64,000 nt of DNA from Nocardiopsis gilva YIM 90087 (GCF_002263495.1 NZ_CP022753.1:1488001-1552000); one strand, 5' to 3'; numbered from the stretch's first letter, positions 43,606 to 53,743 are shown. The notes: generated by a model from the sequence alone, not told the origin. A program made the numbers and translations.

Positions 43606-43662
43606 GGACCAGAGCGGGGAGGGCGTGAGTGCCCGGCGAGCATGGGAGTGCCGGGACAGCGA

Positions 43663-44667
43663 TCAAGCCACGCCTTGGGCCGGGACGAGGTCGCAGACGG
43701 TCTCCGCACAGCCCCACGACAGGGTGACTCCGGCACCTCCATGGCCGTAGCAGGCGATGACAGGCAGCGGATGGCCCTCGACACGTTCCAGGCGGACGGT
43801 GTCCCGGGCCGGGCGCAGACCGGCGGCTCGGGAGAGGACCGGAAGCCCCTTCAACGCGGGGATCAGGCTGGTTGCGCGTTCCAGGATGGCCCGCTCGGTC
43901 TCGGGGTCGGGCTCGGTGTCGTAGGAGCCGACCTCGGCGACGCCGCCGCAGACGATGTCGTCGCGGCGCGGAACGACGTAGGTGACGCCCGCGGGATTGT
44001 CGTCGTCGGTGATCCACTCGGTGAGTCCGGGGTTGGCGAGCCGGACGATCTGCCCGCGGATGGGGTAGAGCGTGTGGTCGTCCAGGAGTGCGCCGGAGCG
44101 CATCCCCGCCGCGACGACGACCAGGTCGGCCTCTCCGTCGAGGTCCCCGACGGAGGAGATCGTGCGGCGTGCGAAGCGCACTCCCAGTTCCGTGCAGCGG
44201 CGGTGCAGCCAGGAGAGGTAATACGGCATGGCGATCACGGGTACGGTCGCCCGCACACCGGCCACCGCGCCGGGCGGCAGCTTTGCGGCCTCCGCTTCGC
44301 GGTGACCGACCACGGCTGCGGTCCAGGAACGGTCGGCGTGCTCATCACGCTCGACGACAGTGCCTGCCCTCAGGTCGATTCCCGTGGCGGGGTCGGCGGC
44401 CAGGTGTTCGAAGCGCTCCTTGGACCGCTGCAGCCACGACGCGAGCAGGGGCGAGGCTCCGCTGCGGTAAGGGAACCAGATCGCGGCCGCGACGCCGGAC
44501 ACGCTGTCGGCGGCGGGGCGGTCGGCGACCACGGTGACGGTGTGGCCGTGCAGGCGAAGGTCGTGGGCGATGCTCAACCCCATGACACCCGCTCCGATGA
44601 CGGCGATCCGCCGGTGCCCAGGCGCGTTCTCGCGGTCGTCGTGGCGGGCCGGAGAGTGGATGGCCAT
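43663..44667 (-). CDS. D-amino-acid oxidase
   Basis: 334 residues from ATG 44667. FAD-binding Rossmann motif IAVIGAGVMGLSIAHDLRLH (residues 21-40), then the substrate/FAD segment GVAAAIWFPYRSG, and the C-terminal signature GLRPARDTVRLERVEG and CYGHGGAGVTLSWGCAETV, all diagnostic of the DAO family. It oxidises D-amino acids to keto acids with H2O2. It could equally accept a related amine such as glycine. It lies alone, convergent with the TetR gene upstream. Confidence 0.92.
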   Translation of the reverse strand: MAIHSPARHDDRENAPGHRRIAVIGAGVMGLSIAHDLRLHGHTVTVVADRPAADSVSGVAAAIWFPYRSGASPLLASWLQRSKERFEHLAADPATGIDLRAGTVVERDEHADRSWTAAVVGHREAEAAKLPPGAVAGVRATVPVIAMPYYLSWLHRRCTELGVRFARRTISSVGDLDGEADLVVVAAGMRSGALLDDHTLYPIRGQIVRLANPGLTEWITDDDNPAGVTYVVPRRDDIVCGGVAEVGSYDTEPDPETERAILERATSLIPALKGLPVLSRAAGLRPARDTVRLERVEGHPLPVIACYGHGGAGVTLSWGCAETVCDLVPAQGVA

Positions 44668-44992
44668 GGTGCCTCATCATGGTTCACCGCCATCCGACGG
44701 CACAACACCGGTGCGGTCTCGCCTGGTCATCAGGGCTTGCCCCGGAGTCCTGGGCACGTCGTGCCATACGGCCGTGACCAGCGTCAGCCATCGCCGGAGC
44801 ACCGCCAGCCGGGCGTCACATACCCGCGGGCCAGCGGTTGTTGTCCAGACGCAGGGGACCTCCTCCCATCAGCGGACACCGTCTTCCCTGGCGCAGGACT
44901 GGACACACAGCAAATCGCGAACCATACGGGCGTGAAGCACGACCGCTACCAGGCGGAGCTCAACGGTTGGAGAGGACCCGCCGCGCTCCTCA
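44668..44992. other. Intergenic, nothing recognised
   Basis: 325 bases upstream of the oxidase and downstream of a pseudogene; both neighbours are on the minus strand. I saw no gene. It should hold the oxidase promoter. Confidence 0.35.
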
Positions 44993-45500
44993 TCAGTCCC
45001 GATGGAGGAACTCGCGGAGGCGAGCGGCGAACGTGTCGGGCTGCTCGGTGAAACCCACGTGACCACCGGGAAAGAAGACGGGTGCCGAGCCGAGCGCTGC
45101 CGCGAGTGCCCGGGAGGTGCGGTCACACAGCTGACCGGTTGAGTCCTCACCGATGCCGACGACGATGCGGGTCGCGGCGTCACGCAAAAGGTCGAGGTCG
45201 GGGTTGGCGCATCGTGTGCAGGAAGAACCGCCGGTCCTCGGCGGCCTCCTTCTCGGTGCGCTGCCCGAACATCTGTTGGAAGACCTCCTCTGGCATAGGG
45301 AGGCCGGCGATGTCCATGAACGTGCGCCACGCCCCCAACGCATCGCCGGAGACATAGGTGTCGATCATGTCCTCGGATGCCGCGATGAGCTCGTCGTGGT
45401 CGTCGAGCATGTTGTAGAGCGGGGGCTCGTGGGCGATCACGGTGTGCGCCTGGTCGGGATGGGTTTGGGCGAGTGCGAGCGTTCCTTCCCGTAGAGGATG
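44993..45500 (-). pseudogene. Alpha/beta hydrolase, 5'-truncated and frame-shifted
   Basis: The minus strand reads ALAQTHPDQAHTVIAHEPPL, YNMLDDHDELIAASEDMIDT, FMDIAGLPMPEEVFQQMFGQ and RRFFLHTMR, then, after a frame change near 45210, CANPDLDLLRDAATRIVVGI, GSAPVFFPGGHVGFTEQPDT and AARLREFL to the stop at 44993. The late His is present in GGHVGF. The nucleophile elbow and everything before it are missing. Confidence 0.7.
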
Positions 45501-45962
45501 GGGAGGCGCTTCCCCTTCAAACTCCATACCTGGAGAACGCCGACCGGCGCAGCATGATTCGGTCAAAGCGCCACGGGCATTGAGATCCGACCAACCTGGC
45601 TCTGGGTGGTTACCGGGCAAGGATGCCGCTTTGGTGTGGCTCCACCCTCTCGTCGGCACCTGTTGTGTCCGGATCGCCATGCCCAGGATCAGCCACGAGG
45701 GCGACGTGATCGGATGCGGGGTCACCTCGGCATCCTGCCAAAACCGTATTGGCGCGAGGCGTCGGCTGCGCGGAAAAACCTCCACGCCCAGTACCGGGTG
45801 TCCACGCGTTCGGCCGGGGTGAGTTCCGCGAGGAACAGCGGGCCACCGGCAAGCCGCCGGACATGGGGAAGGCGTGGGACCGGACGGGGGTACCGCCGCG
45901 CGGGTGCGGTAATTCTGTGAATGACCGCTACGCCCCGTGCGTCCCTCGGTAGCGTTCCGAAT
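45501..45962. other. Intergenic, nothing recognised
   Basis: 462 bases between the truncated hydrolase and the SEC-C gene. A minus-strand open frame ends RYWAWRFFRAADASRQYGF but has no start or family. The promoter of the 45963 gene should be here. Confidence 0.3.
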
Positions 45963-46976
45963 ATGCCTACCCCTGACCCCCAAGACATGTCTGCGGTCAC
46001 CGGCGAGGGGGAAGACGAGCTCCTTTCCCGTGTCATGCGCCTTTCGCTTGGTCGCGGCGTCGAGTACGTCCTCCGGAATTACCCCGACGACACGGTCGAG
46101 TTCCTTCTGGAGACCGCGAGAGACCTGATCAGCAAGGGCCAGTGCGAACGGGCGATGGCCGTGTACGAGGCGGTCATCGCGGCGCCGCCGTCGGAAGCGG
46201 ACGCCCAGGACGCCATGGTCGAGAGAATCGACCTGCTCCTTGAGCAGGGCGACACCGCTGCGGCGGACGAGGCTATCGGCGAGCTGTCGAAACGCGGGCC
46301 GATGGAGATGCCCGCCGTCCTCCTCGCCGAGAGCCTTGAGGCGCGGGAGCGACTGGAAGATGCTCTCACCTGGTTCAACAGTGCCTGCCGTCGTGGTCTC
46401 AGGCAGGTTCCCGAGGATGCGGTGCGGAATCTCCTCGATCTGGGGGCCCTGCGGGGGCGCGCCCGGGTGCGATCAGCGCTCGGCTTGGCAGAGGACGAGT
46501 TCGATGTGGCGGTGTGGACACAATACGGCGAGAGTCGAATGGGTGGACGGGAGCGTCTCGTCGAGTCGGCCGCTGGGCAGGAAGCGTTGCCCCAGGGCAC
46601 GATCAGCGCGTGCTTCACCCGGTCCTCGTTCGACCGTGCTCGGCGGGAGGGCCTGCTGTACGGGGAGGAAGCGGAGCGGGCTGGTGATGACCCTGACGCC
46701 TACTACCTGGCGGCCGAGCGGGCGGTTCGGCGGTTGGCGGAGGAGCACCCGGACGTCAAGGTGTACTTCGCCGTGCACAGCGTCGAGGACCTTGTCGCCT
46801 ACGCGGCGGAGAACGGGCGTGACCACGCCGCTCCGGAGACGCGGAACGCGTTCGTCGAAACGCTACGTGAGGACGATCCGCGCATCATCGCTTGGCCCCC
46901 GAGGCGCAATGAGGCGTGCTGGTGCGGGGCCGGCCGAAAGTACAAGAAGTGCTGTGGTTCCCCGTCGAAGCGCTGA
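45963..46976 (+). CDS. SEC-C motif protein with TPR-like repeats
   Basis: 337 residues from ATG 45963; an in-frame ATG at 45921 would add 14 residues and neither start has a good ribosome site. The first half is helical and repeat-like (FLLETARDLISKGQCERAMA, VYEAVIAAPPSEADAQDAMV, AVLLAESLEARERLEDALTW), consistent with TPR-type packing. The C-terminus is a zinc knuckle of the SEC-C type, NEACWCGAGRKYKKCCG. SEC-C tails occur on SecA and on many proteins of unknown role and can bind nucleic acid or partner proteins. The gene stands alone. Confidence 0.75.
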   Translation: MPTPDPQDMSAVTGEGEDELLSRVMRLSLGRGVEYVLRNYPDDTVEFLLETARDLISKGQCERAMAVYEAVIAAPPSEADAQDAMVERIDLLLEQGDTAAADEAIGELSKRGPMEMPAVLLAESLEARERLEDALTWFNSACRRGLRQVPEDAVRNLLDLGALRGRARVRSALGLAEDEFDVAVWTQYGESRMGGRERLVESAAGQEALPQGTISACFTRSSFDRARREGLLYGEEAERAGDDPDAYYLAAERAVRRLAEEHPDVKVYFAVHSVEDLVAYAAENGRDHAAPETRNAFVETLREDDPRIIAWPPRRNEACWCGAGRKYKKCCGSPSKR

Positions 46977-47014
46977 GCGACGTCGGCCCGACCTCGCATA
47001 GGCTGCCGCCCCGC

Positions 47015-47448
47015 CTACAACTCGACGCGTTCGCCGAGGCGGAGCCGCCGGATCTCGTCCCCAGCCCGCTCGGCTTCCACGGCCAGGACGTCGTCCAGGA
47101 ACCCGACGTTGTCGACCGGAGGCACATCCGGATGGCTGCAGTGGTGCTTCTCGCCCACCACGGACACCTCGAAGCTTCGTGATTCCCATGGTCGCCAGCC
47201 TGCCAATCGGCCAGGGAAGCGACATCAACGTTCGCGACGGGCCGAAGCCGACGAAACGGGAAGGTTCGTGATCTCCGGCTGGAGTGCCGCACCACACGCG
47301 TAGATCGTGATCTGGTCAGCTGGGTCTGGGCGTAACCGACCGAGTCGGCGGTCGGATCCGCGTTCTCCTGGTCGAGGCAGGCATTGAACTCGGCGAGCGG
47401 GGCACCCATGACCGCCGCGAACCCGTGGAGGGGCTCGTCTAGCGACAT
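47015..47448 (-). pseudogene. Unidentified gene, frame-shifted
   Basis: The minus strand starts SLDEPLHGFAAVMGAPLAEF and NACLDQENADPTADSVGYAQ, changes frame near 47320 to DQITIYACGAALQPEITNLP, meets a TGA near 47232, and continues SFEVSVVGEKHHCSHPDVPP and VDNVGFLDDVLAVEAERAGD to a stop at 47015. Three consistent coding stretches with two lesions suggest a dead gene. No family is recognised. Confidence 0.45.
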
Positions 47449-48266
47449 CGACGCGGCTGCATCCCGGTCGACCTTCGCCCGTTCCCGGCGCAGCCTATAA
47501 CGGCGTTCGACGGCGCCGTGCACCCGCTGCGGCGATGAGGCCGCACCGCGTCAGTACCCCCTCCTACTGGAAGAGGCGAGTAGCGCCGCTCGTACGAGTC
47601 GTGGCTCGCGACGGCAGGTTCTCCACGCTCCACGCCCGAGCGCAGCCCGGCCGAGGTAAGTGGGATGGAACCCCCGACGGCAGCCGAAGCGGTCCCAGCT
47701 CTCGCTCGTGGTGACTCTGTCGGTTCTCGTCGCGTACTTGCGCACAGGCAGGTGCGCGGATGCCGACCATGAAATCGGTGACCCCCAGGTCCACCTCAGC
47801 GACATCCTGCACTGTCGGCGCCGATGCCTTTCCCATCCCTTCGTCGAATGCCTGCAGTCGCCGGACAGCAGGCCCTCGGCCGACATCCGGCCCAGGCCGG
47901 TAGCGTGAACGGTCTCGGTGTGTAGGGCTCTGCGGCCCGGGGGTGATTCCGGTGGCATCGGCGGTCAGCCGCGATCCGGGGGAGGGCTGGGCGGTCTTCA
48001 TATGAGAGGTGCTTTTGATTCACGCGGAAACTACTACCTCAATGACCTCAGCGAACATCATCGCCCCAATACAAGGAGCGGTTTGGGTATGTCGGGGGGC
48101 GTTAGCGGCCACGCTCTCTGTGTGAGGCCGAGGTGAGTGACGCGGCACCGTCCACGAAGCCTCACTCGTTCGGTCAGGCCAGTGCCTCAGCCATTCCCGG
48201 CGCCCCTGTTACCGCTCGCCCCGCAGACGGTCGAAAACCGAGCCCAGAGAGGATGGGGAAGGACCT
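47449..48266. other. Intergenic, decayed
   Basis: Several minus-strand frames (for example VAEVDLGVTDFMVGIRAPAC around 47780) look partly coding but switch frame often and match nothing I know. From 48000 to 48266 the DNA is leader of the GntR gene. Confidence 0.3.
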
Positions 48267-49034
48267 GTGAACGCAGAAGCCGACCACCGCACCCTGCACA
48301 ACCGCGTGCTCGCGGAGCTGGGGCCGGCGATCTCGGCCGGTGAGTACGCTCCCGGCCACGTGTTCACGCTCGAGCGCCTTGTGCAGCACTACGGCGTCTC
48401 CCGAACCGTGGCCCGGGAGGCCGTGCGGGTACTGGAGTCGATGCGGCTGGTGGTGAGTCGGCCGCGCACCGGCATCCGGGTGCGTCCGCCTGAGGAGTGG
48501 AGTGTCTACGACCCTCAGCTCATCCGCTGGCGCCTGGCGGGCCCCGGACGGATGGCCCAACTGCGTTCGCTGACCGAGCTGCGCGCGGCGATCGAACCTC
48601 CGGCCGCTGCTGCTGCCGCCCGGAACGCCTCGCCCGCGGAACGCACGGAGCTGGTCGAGCTGAACGCCCGCATGGTCGAGACCGGAGAGAAGGGGAACCT
48701 GGAGGAGTTCCTTCGGCTCGACATCGAGTTCCACCGCCGCATCCTCACGCTGTCGGGCAACGAGATGTTCGCGGGGCTGTGCGGAGTCGTCGCCGAGGTG
48801 CTCACCGGTCGCACCGAGTACCACCTGATTCCGAACCCTCCCCGGCCCGAGGCGCTCCGCCTCCACACGCACGTCGCCTCCGCGGTCCACGGCGGTCTCC
48901 CCGACGTTGCGGAGGCCGCCATGAAAGCGATCGTCAGCGAGATCATCGCGGCACTGGAGCAGGTCGAGGACGGTGCGGCCTGGCAGGGCCTGGCAGCAGG
49001 CCAGAACGTGGTCGGGGATTCCTACATCACATGA
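48267..49034 (+). CDS. GntR/FadR-family regulator of the cyclitol operon (inferred)
   Basis: 255 residues from GTG 48267 after GGGGAAGGA. Winged helix: FTLERLVQHYGVSRTVAREA, VRVLESMRLVVSRPRTGIRV. The FCD ligand domain has the metal-binding layout Asp (FLRLDIEFHRRIL), His (in the same helix) and His pairs (LHTHVASAVHGGLPDVAEAA). FCD regulators respond to carboxylic acids and sugar acids. It converges on the operon end (110 bases to the HAD stop) and is the only regulator nearby, so it is the likely controller. Confidence 0.8.
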   Translation: MNAEADHRTLHNRVLAELGPAISAGEYAPGHVFTLERLVQHYGVSRTVAREAVRVLESMRLVVSRPRTGIRVRPPEEWSVYDPQLIRWRLAGPGRMAQLRSLTELRAAIEPPAAAAAARNASPAERTELVELNARMVETGEKGNLEEFLRLDIEFHRRILTLSGNEMFAGLCGVVAEVLTGRTEYHLIPNPPRPEALRLHTHVASAVHGGLPDVAEAAMKAIVSEIIAALEQVEDGAAWQGLAAGQNVVGDSYIT

Positions 49035-49144
49035 GGAACGCTCGACCACGGAAGGTAGGGACCCCGTGTATTCCGGGCGTATGTCGGTAGGGCCGGACGA
49101 GCGTGGCCGCGATTCGGCCTGCGCCTCTGATCGGCCGGCTGCCG

Positions 49145-49747
49145 TCAGGCTCGGGCCTCGGTGAAGGGGCGGACGTCGATGACGGCCATGCCCGCGGCGT
49201 GGGCCGCGGCGATACCTTCGTCGCTGTCCTCGTAGACCGTGCAGCGTGAGGGCGCGGCTCCCAGGTCCTGGGCCGCGCGAAGGAAGATGTCCGGGGCGGG
49301 CTTGCCTCGCTGCACATCATCACGGGTCACCAGGGTGTCGAAGTGGTCGTGGAACGGTTGGTGCCGCAGCGTCTCTTCGATGATGTGACGGGCCCCGCCC
49401 GACGCCACCGCCATCGGCAGTCGACGGTGCATCGCATCGACGACCTTGAGGACCTCCGCGTGCGGTCGCACGTTGTGGGCCTCCTTGAGGAACAGTTCGT
49501 CGCGCTCCGAGACGATCTGCTCCACAGAGCGGGACAACCGCAGGCCGCGCTCTTCGACCAGGGTGCGGATCATCTCCGCGGAGGAGAGCCCGGTGCGGGC
49601 ATCGAACCACTCCTGCTCTAGGACCACGCCCTCGGTGGCCAAGGCGCCGGACATGGCGCGGTAGTTGGTGTACTGGCTGTCGACCAGGGTGCCGTCCCAG
49701 TCGAAGAGCAGGCAGTCCGCGTTGTGAGGTACGAGTTCGGGGTGCAT
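49145..49747 (-). CDS. HAD-superfamily sugar phosphatase or phosphomutase
   Basis: 200 residues from ATG 49747. HAD motifs: I DCLLFDWDGTLVDSQYTNY (nucleophile Asp16, acid Asp18), II MAVASGG, III/IV RGKPAPDIFLRAAQDLG and YEDSDEGIAAAHAAGM. A four-helix cap lies between I and II (C1 type), as in beta-phosphoglucomutase and sugar phosphatases. In this operon the natural job is removing or moving a phosphate on a sugar or cyclitol. It is the last gene of the operon, 49 bases after the transporter. Confidence 0.85.
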   Translation of the reverse strand: MHPELVPHNADCLLFDWDGTLVDSQYTNYRAMSGALATEGVVLEQEWFDARTGLSSAEMIRTLVEERGLRLSRSVEQIVSERDELFLKEAHNVRPHAEVLKVVDAMHRRLPMAVASGGARHIIEETLRHQPFHDHFDTLVTRDDVQRGKPAPDIFLRAAQDLGAAPSRCTVYEDSDEGIAAAHAAGMAVIDVRPFTEARA

Positions 49748-49796
49748 GCGAGAGTACGCTTTCCTGTTTCGTCGGAGGCCGGGACGGTCTCGGGGG

Positions 49797-51143
49797 TCAG
49801 CTGGACGGGTTGGTGGAGGGCGCCTGGTCGATGGCGGAGGCGGGCTCCCGTGCGGAGACGAGCGAGCGTCCTCGTGTCTCTGGCATCCATCGGCCCAATG
49901 CCAGGGCCGCGGCTCCGGTGATCGCCGCGTAGACGACGAACGCTCCGGCGAGCGACAAGCCCTGGACGAGGGGCAGGAACGTCGTCGCCACCAGGAAGTC
50001 CGCTGCCCAGTGTGCAGCTGTGGCCAGACTCATCAGGACACCGCGTGTCCGCGAGGGGTAGATCTCGGCGATGTAGACCCAGAACACCGCGGCTGGCCCG
50101 ACAGCCCCGGCCGTGATGAACACGCACAGCAGCAGCGCGGTCGCTGCCCCCACCGCCCCGAGGAACTGGGCGACGGCGATCGCCACGGCAGCGGCCGCCA
50201 TGACCAGCAGTCCGCCGATCATGAGTGGGCGCCGCCCCCACCGGTCAAGGAACAGCACGGTCACCACCGTGGCCAGGACGTTGCACACCCCCACCAGGAT
50301 CGATCCGACGATGCCTCCGGCGGAGGTGAGTCCACTGGACACGAGGATCGTGGGCGCGTAGTAGATCGCCGTGTTCAGGCCCGTCAGGTGGACGAGTACC
50401 GCGATGGCGAGGCCCAGGGCCACCCATCGGGGGCCCGCCTGGGCGCAGGCCTTGCGCAGTTCGAGCCCGCGCACCGGGCCCGTCAGGCTGGGCTCGGGTC
50501 CCGCATCGATACCGAGCCGGAGCGCCGCCCGCTTCGCCCGGGTGCCGAGCCCCTGGCTGCGCAGCCAGTCCGGCGACTCCGGGACCAGAAAGCCCCCGAC
50601 CAGTACCACCAGGGCCGGGACAATGCCGACGGCGAGCATCCAGCGCCAGGCACCGGTGGGCTCCAGAAGGTAGGCCACCACATAGGACAGCAGCAACCCG
50701 CCGGTGAGCATGAGCTGGTTGAGGGTCACCAGTGCGCCGCGGCGGGCGGGCGGCGAGATCTCCGAGATGTACAACGGCACGGCGAGCGACGTGGCCCCCA
50801 AAGCAAGGCCGACCAGGAAGCGTCCGCTCAGGAGCACCAGCGGGCCGGAAGCGGCGGCGGAGGCGGCGGTGCCCACCGTGTACACCGCCGCCGCGACGAG
50901 GATCACCGGGCGGCGGCCGAACCGGTCGGCCAGCCACCCGCTGCTGGGAGCGGTCAGTGTCGCCCCCAGCAGGGCGGCCGACACCGCCGCTCCCTGTTCC
51001 CAGGACGACAGTTCGAACGCCGTGGTGATGAAGGGCAGCACCCCAGCGATCACGCCCGTTCCGTAGCCGAACAGCAGGCCACCCAGGGACGCGAGGAACA
51101 CCGTCAGAGCGCGCACCACCACCGGTGACCGCATCGCGGTCAC
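49797..51143 (-). CDS. MFS sugar-porter transporter
   Basis: 448 residues, 12 predicted spans. GTG 51143 overlaps the preceding stop (GTGA), so it is coupled. Sugar-porter signatures: GGLLFGYGTGVIAGVL, DRFGRRPVIL after span 2, VPLYISEISPPARRGALVTL, VPESPDWLRSQG, DRWGRRPLMIGG and PETRGRSL near the end. The family moves monosaccharides, polyols and inositols, usually with protons. In this context it either imports the precursor sugar/cyclitol or exports the product. Confidence 0.9.
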   Translation of the reverse strand: MTAMRSPVVVRALTVFLASLGGLLFGYGTGVIAGVLPFITTAFELSSWEQGAAVSAALLGATLTAPSSGWLADRFGRRPVILVAAAVYTVGTAASAAASGPLVLLSGRFLVGLALGATSLAVPLYISEISPPARRGALVTLNQLMLTGGLLLSYVVAYLLEPTGAWRWMLAVGIVPALVVLVGGFLVPESPDWLRSQGLGTRAKRAALRLGIDAGPEPSLTGPVRGLELRKACAQAGPRWVALGLAIAVLVHLTGLNTAIYYAPTILVSSGLTSAGGIVGSILVGVCNVLATVVTVLFLDRWGRRPLMIGGLLVMAAAAVAIAVAQFLGAVGAATALLLCVFITAGAVGPAAVFWVYIAEIYPSRTRGVLMSLATAAHWAADFLVATTFLPLVQGLSLAGAFVVYAAITGAAALALGRWMPETRGRSLVSAREPASAIDQAPSTNPSS

Positions 51144-52180
51144 GGAACCACCGTCGCGTCACCCGTGGTGGCGATATTGGCCCCATCGGCGGCCGCGGAG
51201 GCCACGAGAGACGCGCCCACGCGGGCGGTGTTCCGGGAGTCGGCGAGCGACATGGGGGCGAGGACGTTGTCGCGTACGGCCTCGGCGAAGGCGGCGACCT
51301 GGAGCTGGTAGTGGTTCGCTGAGGGAATGGTCTCCTCGCGGATCCCGTCATGGGTGAGCACGGTGATCACACCGTCCTCGCCCTCCATGGCCCAGGCGTT
51401 GCGCACGGTGATGCTGCCGCGAGTTCCCTGGAGCTCGTAGTAGGAACGGGGCCCGTAGTCGATGCTGTAGTCGACCACCGCACTGCGCCCCTGGCCGAAG
51501 TCCATCGTGGCGACCGCGCTGGTCTCCACGTCGATCCCCGGGCGGCGGCTGAATCGGGCACTGACGGTCTGGGGCACGTGCCCGAAGAACAGAAGCGGGA
51601 CGTCCACCGCGTAACAGCCCACGTCCCAGGTGGCGCCCCCGCCCAGCGACGGTTCCAACCGGATGTTGCCGCTTCCCGACTCGATGCCGAACGCGAACGA
51701 AGCCCTGACGACCCGTAGCTCACCGATCTCACCGGATGCGAGGAGCTCGGCGGTGCGCCGCTGCTGCGGGTGGAACCGGTACATGAAGGCTTCCATGACA
51801 GTGCGCGAGGCCGCCTCGGCCGCCTTCTCGATGCGTACACAGTCGTTTTCGGTCATCGCCATGGGCTTTTCGACCAGGACGTGTTTGCCGGCAGCCAGTG
51901 CCCGCAGGGTCCAGTCGACGTGGTCGGAGTTGGGGAGTGGGATGTAGACGGCGTCGAGCGCGTCATCCGCGAGGAGCGTCCCGTAGTCGGGGTGCACGGT
52001 GGCGCCGAAGGACCGGCCGACCTCCGCTGCGGCGGCCGCCCGCTCGGGGCGGCTCGCTACGGCGGAAAGCTCGCAGCCGGGGGTGCGGGCGATGCCGGGC
52101 ATCACGTGCGTGCTGATGTAGGAGGTGGCGCCCAGTACGCCCCAGCGCAGGGTCGTGCTGTCCGCTGCGAATCTCGTCAT
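51140..52180 (-). CDS. Gfo/Idh/MocA-family oxidoreductase
   Basis: 346 residues from ATG 52180, after AGGAGGAG and overlapping the previous stop by four bases. An upstream TTG extension has no support. NAD-binding fold RWGVLGATSYISTHVMPGIA, then YIPLPNSDHVDWTLRALAAG and HVLVEKPMAM (the EKP motif with the catalytic Lys), MYRFHPQ and the GGGATWDVGCYAVDVPLLF segment (G, D, Y of the H/D-Y catalytic pair). These enzymes oxidise or reduce sugars, inositols and related cyclitols. The middle gene of the operon. Confidence 0.9.
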   Translation of the reverse strand: MTRFAADSTTLRWGVLGATSYISTHVMPGIARTPGCELSAVASRPERAAAAAEVGRSFGATVHPDYGTLLADDALDAVYIPLPNSDHVDWTLRALAAGKHVLVEKPMAMTENDCVRIEKAAEAASRTVMEAFMYRFHPQQRRTAELLASGEIGELRVVRASFAFGIESGSGNIRLEPSLGGGATWDVGCYAVDVPLLFFGHVPQTVSARFSRRPGIDVETSAVATMDFGQGRSAVVDYSIDYGPRSYYELQGTRGSITVRNAWAMEGEDGVITVLTHDGIREETIPSANHYQLQVAAFAEAVRDNVLAPMSLADSRNTARVGASLVASAAADGANIATTGDATVVP

Positions 52181-53706
52181 GCGTTCTCCTCCTGGATGAA
52201 CTCCGCTGCGCGCTCGGCGATCGCGACCACAGCACAATGGATGTTTCCGGTGATCATGTTCGGAATGACGGATGCGTCGGCCACCCGCAGACCACGCACG
52301 CCCTTCACCCGGAGCCTGGGATCCACGACGGCTTCGTTGTCCCCGTCGCCGCCGAACCGACAGGTACCGGCCGGGTGGAACTGGGTTTGCGCGTTGGCCC
52401 GGACGAACTCCTCGAGTTCCCGGCGCGTGGGTGCCTCGCCCAGGGGAGCGCTGCTGGCCAGGTCCGCGAGGGGGTCGGTGGCGGCGATGTCGCGGGCGAT
52501 CCGCGTCCCTTCCACCAGTACGTCGAGATCCGCGGGGTCGGACAGGTAGGCGGGGTCGATCAACGGGTGCGTGCCCGCATCGGCGGAGGCGAGGGTGAGC
52601 CTGCCTCGGCTGAGCGGACGGGTGACGCCCGGCCCGATGGTGAAGCCATGGCCGAACCTGCCCGCGTTGTTGAGGTCCTTCATCGGAGCGAAGGACAATT
52701 GCACGTCCGGCGCTGGTGATTCGCGGCTGAGAGTGAGGAATCCGCCCGCCTCGCCAAGGTTGGACGAGTCGGCGACGGGGTGCGCATGGGCGGTGTCGTA
52801 GGCCAGCGACACTTGCACGTGGTCGTGCAGGTTGCCGCCGACCCCGGGCAGGTCCACCGCGACCGGAATGTCCAGCGCGGAGAGGTGGTCAGCGGGTCCG
52901 ATGCCACTGAGCATGAGCAGTTGCGGGCTCGCCACCGTACCCGCGCACACGACGACCTCGCCGGTGCAGCGCACGGATGCCACCGTCGTGCCGCGCCGTA
53001 CCCGGACCCCCGTGGTGCGCCCGTCGGCCAGGAGGATGCCGAGGACGTGCGTGTTCTCCCACAGGGTGAGGTTCGGACGGTCGAGGGCCGGGCGCAGGTA
53101 GGTGCGGGCGGTGTTGCCCCGGCGGGCGGGAGCGTCGGGGGAGGCGGCGGTGCGTGTGGTGCGGTAGAGGCCGACGCCCTCCTGCTGGCCGGCGTTGAAG
53201 TCCGGATTACCCGGCAGGCCGTATTTCTGCGCGGCCTCGATGAATGCTGTCGCGAAGGGGTGCGGGTCGGTGTTCTCGGCCACGGGGAGGCGACCGTACT
53301 CTTCCGCGTCGGCGGGGCCCTCCAACCGCTCCAGGTACGGAAGCATGTGCCGTGCGTTCCAGGTGTCGCCGCCCCACCGCTCCCACGCGTCGAAGTCCGA
53401 TGCCGCGCCGCGGATATGCACCATGGCGTTGATGGCCCCAGACCCGCCCACAGCACGGCCGCGAGGCCAGGCGAGCTCCCTGCCGCCGAGCGCGGCCTGC
53501 GGCACCGTCCGGTACCCCCAGTCCAGCTCGCTGCCGAGGAGTAACGGCCAGGAGGCCGGGCGGGCGATCCGCGGATCGTCATCACGCGGTCCGGCTTCCA
53601 GCAGCAGGACCTTGCGATCGGGGTTCTGACTCAACCGTGCGGCGAGAGCGCTTCCGGCGGCACCCGCGCCGACCACGACAAAGTCATACGTTTCAGAGCT
53701 GACCAT
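52177..53706 (-). CDS. GMC-family FAD oxidoreductase
   Basis: 509 residues from ATG 53706 with GAAGGAA upstream; a longer frame to 53859 is unsupported. FAD site YDFVVVGAGAAGSALAARLS and LLLEAGP; GMC signature 1 WPRGRAVGGSGAINAMVHIR; signature 2 GTVASPQLLMLSGIGP; C-terminal active-site FHPAGTCRF, and VADASVIPNMITGNIHCAVV with His. It resembles choline dehydrogenase/glucose-type oxidases. It is 37 bases after the SDR gene and overlaps the Gfo/Idh start by four bases (ATGA). Confidence 0.92.
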   Translation of the reverse strand: MVSSETYDFVVVGAGAAGSALAARLSQNPDRKVLLLEAGPRDDDPRIARPASWPLLLGSELDWGYRTVPQAALGGRELAWPRGRAVGGSGAINAMVHIRGAASDFDAWERWGGDTWNARHMLPYLERLEGPADAEEYGRLPVAENTDPHPFATAFIEAAQKYGLPGNPDFNAGQQEGVGLYRTTRTAASPDAPARRGNTARTYLRPALDRPNLTLWENTHVLGILLADGRTTGVRVRRGTTVASVRCTGEVVVCAGTVASPQLLMLSGIGPADHLSALDIPVAVDLPGVGGNLHDHVQVSLAYDTAHAHPVADSSNLGEAGGFLTLSRESPAPDVQLSFAPMKDLNNAGRFGHGFTIGPGVTRPLSRGRLTLASADAGTHPLIDPAYLSDPADLDVLVEGTRIARDIAATDPLADLASSAPLGEAPTRRELEEFVRANAQTQFHPAGTCRFGGDGDNEAVVDPRLRVKGVRGLRVADASVIPNMITGNIHCAVVAIAERAAEFIQEENA

Positions 53707-53743
53707 GGGGAATTCCTTCGTTCCACGGAGCTGGCGATGGGCG

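Noticed and set aside
47918-48136. Small plus-strand frame ending MSGGVSGHALCVRPR
   Set aside because: No ribosome site, no family, and codon pattern unlike neighbours.
49746-51128. Long open frame of 460 codons antisense to the MFS transporter
   Set aside because: It is low-complexity (Arg, Gly, Gln, His), lacks a ribosome site and family, and is the usual shadow of a high-GC gene.
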